Source of the DNA: Lachnospiraceae bacterium
GTDB lineage: Bacteria > Bacillota > Clostridia > Lachnospirales > Lachnospiraceae
Direction of reading: 5' to 3'
NCBI GenBank assembly: GCA_902363665.1
Contig: CABJAW010000010.1
Span: 1-64,000 of the forward strand
Length of the DNA stretch: 64,000 bases
The translations under genes were made by a program, and so were the position numbers. How positions within the stretch are numbered: position 1 is the stretch's first letter; each line of letters starts with the position of its first letter. The notes below the pieces were generated by a model. The model was not told where the DNA came from and searched no databases. It worked only from the letters and a program-made list of their open reading frames with translations. Shown here one piece after another: positions 8,175-16,680 of this stretch.

Positions 8175-9110
8175 TTATTTGCCCTGGAACAGCGGCGTGG
8201 AATAGTAACGGTCTCCGCTGTCCGGAAGCAGTGCCACGATCGTTTTTCCTTTATTTTCCGGGCGTTTTGCAAGCTGGATTGCTGCCAGAAGTGCTGCTCC
8301 TGATGAAATACCGGTCAGGATTCCCTCTTTCTTTGTGAGAAGTTTGGAAGTCTCAAACGCATCTTCATTTTCAATCCTGATGATTTCATCGTAGATACCG
8401 GTGTTGAGCGTATCCGGAACAAAGCCTGCTCCGATTCCCTGAATCTTGTGCGGGCCTGCCTTTCCCTCGGAAAGTACCGGTGAAGTCGCCGGCTCTACTG
8501 CCACAACCTTCACTTCCGGCTTCTGAGATTTCAGGTACTCTCCGGTACCACTCAAGGTTCCGCCGGTACCGACTCCTGCTACGAAAATATCAACTGCTCC
8601 ATCCGTATCCTTCCAGATCTCCGGTCCGGTCGTTGCCTTGTGAGCCTTCGGGTTTGCCGGATTCACAAACTGTCCTGGAATGAAGCTGTTCGGAATCTCT
8701 TTTGCCAGCTCATCTGCACGTGCGATTGCTCCCTTCATTCCCTTCGCGCCATCGGTCAGAACTACCTCTGCGCCGTAGGCTTTCAGAATATTCCGGCGCT
8801 CTACGCTCATCGTCTCCGGCATGGTCAGAATGATACGGTATCCCTTGGACGCTGCGATCGATGCAAGACCGATTCCGGTATTTCCGGAGGTCGGCTCAAT
8901 AATCGTGGAACCTTCTTTGAGGAGACCCTTTTCTTCCGCATCCTCGATCATGCTCTTTGCGATACGGTCCTTTACGCTTCCGGCCGGATTGAAATATTCC
9001 AGCTTTACGAGTACTCTCGCTTCCAGATTCTCTGCCTTTTCAATATTTTTTACCTCGACCAGCGGGGTGTTTCCGATCAGCTCCAGTGCGCTTCCATAAA
9101 TCTTTGCCAT
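8175..9110 (-). CDS. cysK: Cysteine synthase A (O-acetylserine sulfhydrylase)
   Basis: A 311-residue PLP enzyme making cysteine from O-acetylserine and sulfide. The PLP lysine is Lys47 in [11 protein letters not shown], the substrate loop is [12 protein letters not shown], and the phosphate-binding glycine loop is [12 protein letters not shown]. Length and motifs fit CysK rather than cystathionine beta-synthase. AGGAGG lies upstream of the ATG. The promoter carries the same TTTCCTA-type motif as metY. No serine acetyltransferase gene is seen nearby. Confidence 0.95.
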   Translation of the reverse strand: MAKIYGSALELIGNTPLVEVKNIEKAENLEARVLVKLEYFNPAGSVKDRIAKSMIEDAEEKGLLKEGSTIIEPTSGNTGIGLASIAASKGYRIILTMPETMSVERRNILKAYGAEVVLTDGAKGMKGAIARADELAKEIPNSFIPGQFVNPANPKAHKATTGPEIWKDTDGAVDIFVAGVGTGGTLSGTGEYLKSQKPEVKVVAVEPATSPVLSEGKAGPHKIQGIGAGFVPDTLNTGIYDEIIRIENEDAFETSKLLTKKEGILTGISSGAALLAAIQLAKRPENKGKTIVALLPDSGDRYYSTPLFQGK

Positions 9111-9255
9111 GATATTGTCCTCCTCATTTTTCTATGTTCTGTTTTGCCGGATCCATCTCCCTGCGTGGCTGCAAATCCGTGCTTTACTTAAGTGGGAAGA
9201 TTTACAATGCCCCGGCTGTGAAACGATTTCTTCTGTTCGTTTTTGCTTTCCTACA

Positions 9256-9312
9256 TTTCCTAGTTGTTTACTAGATTAATTGGATTATAAACCAGATTTT
9301 TCATTTTGTAAA
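9256..9312 (-). promoter_or_regulatory. cysK promoter with putative sulfur-regulator operator
   Basis: TTTACA (9307-9312) and TATAAT (9284-9289) are separated by 17 bases. Downstream the plus strand reads ATTTCCTAGTTGTTTAC (from 9255), sharing ATTTCCTA-N3-GTTTAC with metY, and CTAGTAAACAACTAG forms a short inverted repeat. Confidence 0.7.
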
Positions 9313-9334
9313 GAGGTTTCTGAAAAATTTTCCA

Positions 9335-9390
9335 TTCAGAGCCAGGTAAAATTTCATAAAACGCCTGCGTTTTGGAGGTTGACCCTGAAC
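9335..9390. repeat. Degenerate fragment of palindromic family B
   Basis: ATTCAGAGCCAGGTAAAATTTC and CCTGAAC, with GCCTGCGTTTTGGAGG between, resemble the family B ends brought close together, as after an internal deletion. It lies upstream of the cysK promoter. Confidence 0.55.
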
Positions 9391-9648
9391 GGAACCAGTC
9401 AAAACAGGGCCATAAAAGAGGGATTCTTATAGCAGCCTCTTTTACAGCCCTTTTTGTAAAGCGGACATTCGCAATCCGCTTCGCTACTTGCTCATGAACG
9501 CAGTCGCTTCGCGACCTGTCAGTGGGAGCTTTCAACTCCCACTGACATAAGCATCCCCCTTACCCACCGCTTAGTGCTCCGCGCACTTGAAGCGGGGGAA
9601 TGCTTATCTGCGTTCAACTCACAGTCAATATTTTCGCGAGATCCCTCT
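9391..9648. other. Non-coding stretch with dispersed palindromic motifs
   Basis: No supported gene. The stretch contains GCGGACATTCGCAATCCGC, whose right part plus CTTCGCTACTTGCTCAT recurs near 18190. It also holds CGCTTAGTGCTCCGCGCACTTGAA with ATGCTTATCTGCGTTCAA, which recurs at 42980-43035. The AGTGGGAGCTTTCAACTCCCACT hairpin at about 9521-9543 could be a terminator relic. Confidence 0.5.
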
Positions 9649-9846
9649 CTACATCTGATGCCGCACGACAAGATACTCGTCCCCGCAGCGGTAATACGGA
9701 CAGCTGTAATGGGTATCGGACATCAGGCGCACGTACTCATCCTCGTCCATGTCGCGGTCACAGACGTATGCTTCGTAATCTTCATCGTAGGTAAAATAGG
9801 TGCAGGTTTCGCAGTTGCTCGGTTTCTTTTCCTGATTCGATTTCAT
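9649..9846 (-). CDS. Small cysteine-rich DUF6472-like protein
   Basis: A 65-residue acidic protein with five cysteines: CETCTYFTYDEDYEAYVC, then YSCPYYRC further on. It is similar in pattern to the short DUF6472 proteins common in Clostridia; function unknown, with possible metal binding by CxxC and CPYYRC. The ATG at 9846 is chosen; a GTG at 9855 is also in frame. No ribosome site lies directly upstream because the IS607-type element abuts the gene; the presumed original AGGAG is now at about 11873, beyond the element. Expression may be impaired or driven from the element. Confidence 0.7.
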   Translation of the reverse strand: MKSNQEKKPSNCETCTYFTYDEDYEAYVCDRDMDEDEYVRLMSDTHYSCPYYRCGDEYLVVRHQM

Positions 9847-9856
9847 TTCTGCCACT

Positions 9857-10040
9857 CAAAATGTGATTAAATATACCTACATCGAGATAATGTAGACTCT
9901 CACGAGTTCTACTTACTGCTTTATCGTGTATGCTTTGGATTGACCGAAATCATATCTACTCACAAGTTCTTGTACACTCCACAGTCGTAAATTCCCGAAA
10001 TAGCCTTCGGTACATACCTACGTTTGCGTTTATTTATGCA
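9857..10040 (-). ncRNA. Candidate omega RNA / right end of the IS607-type element
   Basis: The 170 bases after the tnpB stop are non-coding and rich in short hairpins. Read on the minus strand these include GTACAAGAACTTGTGAG, GTAGAACTCGTGAGAGTCTAC and TACATTATCTCGATGTA. TnpB-associated guide RNAs are known to come from the tnpB 3' end and right element end, which matches this place. The guide would begin in flanking DNA near 9855. No structure calculation was made. Confidence 0.5.
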
Positions 10041-11197
10041 ACTTCGTAAGTCATAGCATCTCTCAAATTAAGTGCAGCATTGAGATCTCTGTCTTCGATA
10101 TAACCACAAGCACATTTGAAAATTCTATCTGAAAGTTTTAAATCTTTCCTCATATTTTTGCAGTAATGGCAGGTTTTAGAAGATGGATACCATCTGTCTG
10201 CCACACGAAGTTCAATCCCATTTTCGTTGCATTTAGCTTGAAGTTTTATTCTAAACTCATAAAACTTCTGTGACGCAACTGCTTTTGAAAGATGTCTGTT
10301 TTTCATCATGCCTTTTACATTTAAATCTTCAATCGTAATGTAGGATGGTTTGGTTTTCACTATCTCTGCGATTGTTTTGTTAATGTAGTCGGTGCGGATA
10401 TTATCTATCCTATGATGAAGTTTCTGTACCTTGAGCTTTTGTTTTTGTATATTCGCTCTTTGAGTGGACCCTCCTTTCTGTGAATTTTCATATTTTTGAG
10501 AAAGACTTCTCTGTTCTCGAATAAGTTGTTTTTCAAGTTTCTTTAATTTTGCTGATTTGTTAATGTTCTTATAAGTTTTACCATTAGAAACAGTGGCGAA
10601 ATCCTTTAATCCAAGGTCAATGCCAATTCCTTCATTGGAATGATCAGCTGTCTTGTTATCCGGCAGTTCTACAAGAACCGAAACATAGTATCTGTCAGCT
10701 TTTATTGAAACTGTACCGCTTTTGATCACATATCCATCTTTTGTTGTTGGAATATATCCTTTTTCTTTGATGCGGACCCAACCCAAAGCTGGAATCTTAA
10801 GTCTATGCCTTTCACACACGCAATCCTTTGGGTTATTTCTGACGAAATACATTTTTACATCTGATTTACCTTTCTTTTTAAATTTAGGAAAATCACTCTG
10901 ATGTTTAAAAAATCTTGTAAAAGCTGTACATCCGTCTTCGATGGATCTTTTCACGGCTTTTGAATACACTTCCTTAATCCATGCTTTATCCGGATTATCC
11001 GGAATGTATTCATTGTTAAGCCATACACTAAAGCTCTTACCAGTCATAAACTTTTCCCCTTTATCATACAAGGCTTTGTTGTGACAAAGGTAGAAGTTAT
11101 AGACATACCGGCAAGTGCCTATCGTCTTATGAATCCTGATTTTCTGCTCTGGTGTGGGATGGATCTCCGTCTTGAAGCTCTTTAACAACTTCTTCAT
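10034..11197 (-). CDS. tnpB: IS607-type TnpB RNA-guided nuclease
   Basis: A 387-residue TnpB with all expected parts: the N-terminal HTH region beginning MKKLLKSFKTEIHPTPEQ, a RuvC-like core with Asp194 in GIGIDLGLKDFATVSNG and Glu290 in YITIEDLNVKG, a four-cysteine zinc ribbon (CHYC about 343-346 and CAC about 362-364), and the final acidic motif EDRDLNAALN. TnpB proteins of this kind cut DNA guided by omega RNA and favour element retention. The catalytic residues are intact. It overlaps tnpA by 71 bases. Confidence 0.95.
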   Translation of the reverse strand: MKKLLKSFKTEIHPTPEQKIRIHKTIGTCRYVYNFYLCHNKALYDKGEKFMTGKSFSVWLNNEYIPDNPDKAWIKEVYSKAVKRSIEDGCTAFTRFFKHQSDFPKFKKKGKSDVKMYFVRNNPKDCVCERHRLKIPALGWVRIKEKGYIPTTKDGYVIKSGTVSIKADRYYVSVLVELPDNKTADHSNEGIGIDLGLKDFATVSNGKTYKNINKSAKLKKLEKQLIREQRSLSQKYENSQKGGSTQRANIQKQKLKVQKLHHRIDNIRTDYINKTIAEIVKTKPSYITIEDLNVKGMMKNRHLSKAVASQKFYEFRIKLQAKCNENGIELRVADRWYPSSKTCHYCKNMRKDLKLSDRIFKCACGYIEDRDLNAALNLRDAMTYEVA

Positions 11198-11798
11198 CCC
11201 TTTCTATTTGTTTTTTATACTTACGGAGCCCATACAACCTGCAGGAGAACTCATGAAGAATAGAAACAATATCCTGCACGAGTTCTTCTGGTGGTGATAG
11301 TTCTTCATTGTTTACGATCACTATGGTCGTATGAAACTTCATGCAGAATTTTTCAAACCAATCATAGCCAAATCTGATAAATCTATCTTTGTGCGTTATG
11401 ATTATGGTTTTGATTTTTTGTTCCATTACTTCATCCAATAATTTATTCCACTTCTTACGATTGTAATTCAGACCACTTCCATAATCTTCAATACATTGGT
11501 CTACAATAATGCCTCTGGCATTACAGAATTGACGTAAAAACGATACTTGATTCTGTAAATCATCCTTTTGATTCTTTGTAGAAACTCTTGCATAAATAAC
11601 TACCTGGCGTATATCATTTTGGGCTTTTATGCCTTTAAATTGAAGATATTGGTCGTAAGTATAATAACGCCTGTCAGTTGGAGTCCGATTTGCCTCTAGA
11701 ATTCCTTCCCTGTCCCAACGCTGTAATGTTTTCACAGAAACACCTGTTAATTCAGCAAAATCTTTTGGTTTATAATTCGTGATATTTGATGTGTTCAT
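11127..11798 (-). CDS. tnpA: IS607-family serine recombinase (transposase TnpA)
   Basis: A 223-residue protein with an N-terminal MerR-like helix-turn-helix (KDFAELTGVSVKTLQRWDRE) and a serine recombinase domain. The catalytic serine is in VIYARVSTKNQKDDL and downstream arginines are in ITHKDRFIRFGYDWF. This HTH-first order is typical of IS607 TnpA. The ATG at 11798 is preceded by GGGGGT; the frame extends ten codons further upstream without a ribosome site. Confidence 0.93.
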   Translation of the reverse strand: MNTSNITNYKPKDFAELTGVSVKTLQRWDREGILEANRTPTDRRYYTYDQYLQFKGIKAQNDIRQVVIYARVSTKNQKDDLQNQVSFLRQFCNARGIIVDQCIEDYGSGLNYNRKKWNKLLDEVMEQKIKTIIITHKDRFIRFGYDWFEKFCMKFHTTIVIVNNEELSPPEELVQDIVSILHEFSCRLYGLRKYKKQIERDEEVVKELQDGDPSHTRAENQDS

Positions 11799-12025
11799 AA
11801 TAATACCCCCATAGATACATTTAAACACATTTAACCATATTAAGCAATATGTTTAGTTACTTATAAGTTTCTCCTATCGTGCCGCTTATAAACAAACTTT
11901 TACAGATGCAGTGCCATTTTCCAGGCGTTTCATTTCTGTCTCTTTATTATTCCTCAAAATCGTGGTTCTGTCAATCACCCTGTCTCTTCTCAAAGATCAA
12001 AGGATGCCTTCTTCTTCCAATCTTT

Positions 12026-13564
12026 TCAGGACACTTTCTCACTCCTGCTCCTGTTTTTTTCTTTGTCGTATTCGCTGATCGCTTCCTTTATCATCTGTGC
12101 ATCCGTCTCACAGGCGAGTGATTTTCCGCCAATCTGCTGAAATTTTTCACTGCCTCTTCCCAAAAGGAGCACCAGTGTCCTCTGCCTGCTGTTTGCTGCC
12201 ATGGAAATTGCTTTGCGCACTGCTTCATTCCGATCCTCGATGCAGGTGCAGCTACATCCTGTCATCTCCACATAGCCGCGGATCTGATCTGCGATCGCAG
12301 CCTGGCTCTCCATCCCCGGATCATCCGTCGTGACAATCACCTGATCGGAAAACATACCGGCGATCACACCAAGCTCCCGCCTGCGGTTGAACGCCTTACC
12401 TCCCGGACAGCCAAACACGGAAATAATCCTGCGATATGAAGCATACTCCTGAAATGCAGCGTCGAACAGCTTTTCAAAACTTAAGCGGTTGTGCGCAAAA
12501 TCAACAATTCCGCAGATTTTTCCGTCTTCGCTGACAAAATTCTCCATCCGCCCTGGCACCTTTGTCTGACGCAATGCCCGTTTCATGCACTCCACCGGAA
12601 TCCCGTACACGTATCCTGCCGTGATCGCCGCCACCGCATTTTCGATATTGAAGCTCCCCTTCATCCCAAGCGTAAAATATTCCGAAAAACGGTCACAGGT
12701 GACCCGGAACGAAATCTCACCAAAGTTCGCCCTGATCTCGCTGCAGCGCACATCCGCTGTCTTCTTTTTTCCAAACGTCACGATATGATCTGCCTTATGT
12801 GCCGCTTTCAGAATCCGGTCCGCATGGTCGCAGTCGAGATTGACGCAGGCCGTTTCCGTCTGGCGGAAAATGGAAAGCTTGGCGCTGAAATAATCTTCAA
12901 AATCCACATGCTCCTTCGGGCTGATATGATCCTCAGAAATATTCAGGAAAATCCCCACCTGGAAGCGCAGCTCCCGCACGCGCTTGTATTTCAGCGCCTG
13001 GCTGGAAACCTCCATCGTCATGTAACGCACACCGGAATGCTCTGCATTTGCAAGCAGCTCATGAAGCCTCGGTGCTTCCGGCGTCGTCATCACCGCATCG
13101 CATCGCGCCATTCCGTCATAATTTTCCACCGTCGAGATCAGTCCGGTCTCCGGTCCTTTCCTTATCTTCTCCCATTCATCCAGCATGGCCTTTAAATACC
13201 ATGCGGTTGTCGTCTTCCCTTTTGTGCCGGTAATTCCGGTCAGAGTCGGATGACCCACTTTATAATCCCAGAACCACGCCGATGCCGCCGCCATCGCCTT
13301 TCGGATATCCTTTACGATCAGCCCCGGCACCGGTACTTCCATCTTTGTCTCGCTGATATAGGCCACAGCGCCTTTTTTTACCGCATCCAGCAAATACTGC
13401 GGCCTGAACGCCGCTCCCTTGCAGATGAACAGCGTCTTTTCTGTCACTTCCCTGGAATCGCAGGTCAGCCGCATCAGCAAAAGCCTGTTCTCCGCTTCTC
13501 CGCTCACTTCCTTCAGCAGGTCTCTCTGCAGAAGCACCCTTTTTATATCCCCCAGTGTTTTCAT
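12026..13564 (-). CDS. MurE-like UDP-N-acetylmuramyl-peptide ligase paralogue
   Basis: A 512-residue Mur ligase. The ATP loop is GITGTKGKTTTAWYL (about residues 108-122); MTTPEAPRLHELL, MEVSSQALK and FLNISEDHISPKEH follow in MurE order. Where diaminopimelate-type MurE has DNPR, this protein has TTDDPGMESQ, and FAHNRLSFEKL replaces the usual YAHTPDGLE. It is therefore probably not the housekeeping meso-diaminopimelate ligase; lysine or another amino acid, or a specialised pathway, is possible. No other mur genes adjoin. GGAG precedes the ATG. Confidence 0.82.
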   Translation of the reverse strand: MKTLGDIKRVLLQRDLLKEVSGEAENRLLLMRLTCDSREVTEKTLFICKGAAFRPQYLLDAVKKGAVAYISETKMEVPVPGLIVKDIRKAMAAASAWFWDYKVGHPTLTGITGTKGKTTTAWYLKAMLDEWEKIRKGPETGLISTVENYDGMARCDAVMTTPEAPRLHELLANAEHSGVRYMTMEVSSQALKYKRVRELRFQVGIFLNISEDHISPKEHVDFEDYFSAKLSIFRQTETACVNLDCDHADRILKAAHKADHIVTFGKKKTADVRCSEIRANFGEISFRVTCDRFSEYFTLGMKGSFNIENAVAAITAGYVYGIPVECMKRALRQTKVPGRMENFVSEDGKICGIVDFAHNRLSFEKLFDAAFQEYASYRRIISVFGCPGGKAFNRRRELGVIAGMFSDQVIVTTDDPGMESQAAIADQIRGYVEMTGCSCTCIEDRNEAVRKAISMAANSRQRTLVLLLGRGSEKFQQIGGKSLACETDAQMIKEAISEYDKEKNRSRSEKVS

Positions 13565-13767
13565 CTGTTTTTCTCCTTCTCTTCTTCCCTGTCACTCCAA
13601 AGCGGATATCCGCTGCTCCCCGCAACTTCGGCCGGGAGTGCCTGACCCGGTTAAACATTAGATGTTCCAAATGACGTTTTCGTCCCTTTTTGCCGCAATT
13701 ATTCTTATTATACCGTGCATTCTCCGCTTATTCTTTAAGCTGAAGTGAAACACTTCTTAAAAAAGAC

Positions 13768-13977
13768 TTAAGGCCGTAAATGCAAAGAGCGATAAATCTG
13801 TTCGACGCGCTCCCTCAGAAGCTCTTTTTTTCTGGCTGCTTCCTCCGAATTTTCTTCTGCATCTGCCTGATGACGGTTTGTTCCTGCTGATTTTATCTTC
13901 TGTACCCCTTTTTGCTCCATGCTGTTTTCCTCTGTCTCTCTTTCACAAAACGTTTTCTCTTCTCCTGATCTCTTCAT
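13768..13977 (-). CDS. Small charged hypothetical protein
   Basis: A 69-residue highly charged protein with no recognised family. The C-terminal part (RKKELLRERVEQIYRSLHLR) is predicted helical. GGGAG lies five bases before the first ATG, and GAGGAAA also precedes an internal ATG at 13920. No homologue is recognised, so the call rests on ribosome sites and on lack of a competing frame. Confidence 0.4.
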   Translation of the reverse strand: MKRSGEEKTFCERETEENSMEQKGVQKIKSAGTNRHQADAEENSEEAARKKELLRERVEQIYRSLHLRP

Positions 13978-14161
13978 GGCAACTCCCGACTCACACTCCC
14001 CTTAAGACCACAAAAATCCTCTCTGCCTGATCCGCAGAACTGCTCTGCGTCTCTTACAGAAAGGATTTTAGCCTGTGTTTGTATCAGAATACGCTCATTT
14101 TTGTATCAAAATTGTATCACAATGAAAAAACTCTGATTGTATTATACTATCTTCTTCTCTT

Positions 14162-15205
14162 TTACGATTTCTCCTCATCCGCATCCGTCGCCTGCCCCAC
14201 TCCGTACGGATCGTCAAACCAGCCTTCAAATGCAGCTGCCGTAAAATTCAGCCCGAAGCAGTCTGAAACAAACTGCCTCCAGGCATTGGTCCCAAGTGAA
14301 ACATCCATGCCATAACCGCTCCAGTCACTGGCAACCATTGCGATTTCGGCGTAGCCGTCAAAGGTGTCGTAATTCAGGACAAATTCCCGGTGACTTCTCG
14401 GATCCTTGTATGTTTCCTCCACTTCTCCGTTTTCCTCCTGCTTTTCCCCGCAGGAAACAGCGCTTGCAGCTCTGGCCAGATTCTGCCATTGATTCGCCGG
14501 AAAATAGGAATTCATATCGAAATTTCCGGCATAATAAGCGTCCATCAGATCATTATAGGAATCATATGATTTGGGACCGATACGCTGCGCCATCTCATCC
14601 CAGTAAGGCCGTCCGAACACCGCCACATAATACAGCAGATCCCGGTCTGCATCCATGAGCAGAAACAGCATGTCGCTTCCATCCTCGCCACCTACCCCAA
14701 TGCAGCAGACGCGCAGCACGGACTGACCAACGATAATCCGGATCATCGCTCCCTCCACCGTGAGCGCTTCTTCCGGACTTATTTCCACGTCCTGCGTACC
14801 AGAAGAAGCATAGGCTTTCGTTTCCGCCGACTCCTGAATCTGTTTGATCATTGTCTCCGTCTCACCCGGCAGGATGCCATAATCCACCCATTCACCCAAC
14901 AGCCGCTCCGCTTTCTTCAGGAGCGTCTCCTCGCTTCCGTCCATAAAAAGAGTATCACTGTAATTCCAGTCCTGTAAAACGGTCTCATCCTTCAAAAGCT
15001 TCATTCTCCCGGCAATATCGAGCGAATTCACATCCAGAAACTGAATCGCCTCACGCGTGGACAGAATCGGATGGTTAAACTGTTCCGAATCATGCAGCTG
15101 TGTATAAAGATCCGGCAAAAACCAGGCCGCAAGCACCGCCGCAACCAGCAAAAGCACACCGATCTCATATTCCAGGATCGTTTTCCACCGTTTCTGCCTT
15201 CTCAT
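14162..15205 (-). CDS. Membrane-anchored hypothetical protein linked to a two-component system
   Basis: A 347-residue protein with a positively charged start and one hydrophobic segment (about residues 14-30), then a large acidic region expected outside the membrane. No known domain is recognised. Its ATG overlaps the histidine kinase stop (ATGA), so the two are translationally coupled and the product probably works with, or is monitored by, the kinase. Two closely spaced cysteines occur near residue 168 (VLRVCCIGVGG). Similar kinase-plus-anchored-protein pairs occur in Clostridia, but the role is unknown. Confidence 0.75.
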   Translation of the reverse strand: MRRQKRWKTILEYEIGVLLLVAAVLAAWFLPDLYTQLHDSEQFNHPILSTREAIQFLDVNSLDIAGRMKLLKDETVLQDWNYSDTLFMDGSEETLLKKAERLLGEWVDYGILPGETETMIKQIQESAETKAYASSGTQDVEISPEEALTVEGAMIRIIVGQSVLRVCCIGVGGEDGSDMLFLLMDADRDLLYYVAVFGRPYWDEMAQRIGPKSYDSYNDLMDAYYAGNFDMNSYFPANQWQNLARAASAVSCGEKQEENGEVEETYKDPRSHREFVLNYDTFDGYAEIAMVASDWSGYGMDVSLGTNAWRQFVSDCFGLNFTAAAFEGWFDDPYGVGQATDADEEKS

Positions 15206-16668
15206 CCGTTTTCTCCTTTATCTGCCACTTTTCCGGCCGAGCCTGGTTTGCGGCGCATCCGTCTCGCCGGCATCTCCGGCTGCCAGAACCGCACCGTCAC
15301 CGCAAAGCCCTCTCCCGGGCTTCCGTAAAACCGCCAGGCGGCCTGGTGCAGCTCCACGATTTTTTTGCACAGCGCAAGTCCGAGTCCGGCTCCGCCCTCT
15401 TTTCTGGAACGTGATTTATCCACCATATAAAAAGCTTCCGTAATCCGTGACAGCTCCTCCGGCTCAATTCCTCTTCCCTCGTCCTGCACGGTGATCTGGT
15501 AGCCATCCTGCAGGCGGTCGCCAAGCAGCCAGATCCTGCCGCCCGGCTCCGATGCCTTGCGTGCATTGTCGATCAGGTTTAAAAACAGGGAAAGCAGCAG
15601 ATCCCGGTCTCCAAAAATGCTTCCGCTCTGTGCATCCACAATAAGAGTCATCTGTTTTTCGGTCAGGGAGACTGCCGAAACGCGTTTCAGTTCTTCGACA
15701 AGCTCCGGTATCGGAATCTCCTTTCGCTCCAGCTTCTGCGCCTCTGCCATCGTCATCTCCAGCAGCTTGTAGGAGAGCGTCTGCAGCCGTTTTCCCTGCC
15801 GAAATATGTAATCCGCACACATGTCAGTTTCTTCTTTGCTCAGATCCATCTGCCGGATCGTGTCTGCATAGCCGATGATCGAGGTCAGCGGCGTCTTCAG
15901 TTCGTGTGCAAACGCAGCCGTAAATTCCTCCTGGCGTTGTACCTCCTGCTCCAGTTTTTTCATCTGAAGACTCATTTCACCCGCCATCCAGTTGAAATCC
16001 TCCGCCAGGCGTCCCACCTCATCATTGCTTCGAATATGAAGGCGCACGTCGTATTTTCCGCCTGCGAACTGGCGCGCCGCCTTTGAAAGCTTCTGCATGC
16101 CACGCATCACAAAAAACAGGACAACCAGGATAATCCCGCCGACCAGTACTGTCAGGGCAAGCATCCCCATCTGATACCTGGAATACATACTGTCCCGGTT
16201 CTCATATATTTTTGTAATATTTCGCACGGTTTCAATATAGTCGTCGAATCCGCTGCGGCAGACCACCACCATGTACACATTTCCCTGCTGCGGAACGATT
16301 TCATAGCCGACGTTGTTCGTCTGATCCAGCTTCTCTCTCACCGAGGAACTGATCTCCAGCGCATTGTCCTGGTACAGCACTGTCCCGGTCGCATCGTAAA
16401 TCCGTACATTTCCATTTTTTTCCTCGCGTCTTTTATGAAAGCTCTCTACGGCTTTTTTCAGTGTCATCTGCTCCCACTGCTCATTTGAAAGGGAATTGCG
16501 CGTCAGCTCATAGGAATTCTGGAAGGTCTGGTTTTCCGCCATGCACCGCTCGATTTCCTGATTCAGCCCGCTCTGAAAATTGTCCTGGATAATCCAGGTG
16601 CCAAAAACAGTCAGAAACAGTACAAAGATCGGTGTCGTAATAAAAAACAGTTTCCACGAAAGGTTCAT
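15202..16668 (-). CDS. Sensor histidine kinase (HAMP, HisKA, HATPase)
   Basis: A 488-residue transmembrane kinase. Segments at about residues 8-27 and 168-188 flank an extracellular sensor region of some 140 residues; a HAMP domain follows (about 189-240), then HisKA with His255 in AAFAHELKTPLTSIIGYAD. The ATP-binding domain has the N box LFLNLIDNARKAS, G1 box QDEGRGIEPEEL and G2 box GGAGLGLALCKKIV. It lies 12 bp behind the response regulator gene and overlaps the following membrane-anchored protein gene. The stimulus is unknown. Confidence 0.93.
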   Translation of the reverse strand: MNLSWKLFFITTPIFVLFLTVFGTWIIQDNFQSGLNQEIERCMAENQTFQNSYELTRNSLSNEQWEQMTLKKAVESFHKRREEKNGNVRIYDATGTVLYQDNALEISSSVREKLDQTNNVGYEIVPQQGNVYMVVVCRSGFDDYIETVRNITKIYENRDSMYSRYQMGMLALTVLVGGIILVVLFFVMRGMQKLSKAARQFAGGKYDVRLHIRSNDEVGRLAEDFNWMAGEMSLQMKKLEQEVQRQEEFTAAFAHELKTPLTSIIGYADTIRQMDLSKEETDMCADYIFRQGKRLQTLSYKLLEMTMAEAQKLERKEIPIPELVEELKRVSAVSLTEKQMTLIVDAQSGSIFGDRDLLLSLFLNLIDNARKASEPGGRIWLLGDRLQDGYQITVQDEGRGIEPEELSRITEAFYMVDKSRSRKEGGAGLGLALCKKIVELHQAAWRFYGSPGEGFAVTVRFWQPEMPARRMRRKPGSAGKVADKGENG

Positions 16669-16680
16669 CGCATCCTCCCG

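Larger units (their letters stand above)
9850..11876 (-). mobile_element. IS607-type insertion sequence (serine recombinase plus TnpB)
   Basis: A roughly 2-kb unit carrying overlapping tnpA and tnpB on the minus strand with AT-rich flanks unlike the neighbouring DNA. IS607 elements have no inverted repeats or long target duplications, so the exact ends are uncertain. GG dinucleotides occur at both likely junctions (ATAGG near 11874 and GTGG near 9853), as expected for this family. Both genes are intact, so it may be active. The element separates the DUF6472-like start codon from an AGGAG. Confidence 0.88.

Noticed and set aside
9260..9535. 91-residue frame on the minus strand
   Set aside because: It covers the cysK promoter and a degenerate family B repeat and has no recognisable protein features.
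11879..12121. Plus-strand frame beside the IS607-type element
   Set aside because: No ribosome site and no family match; it overlaps the MurE-like gene on the other strand.
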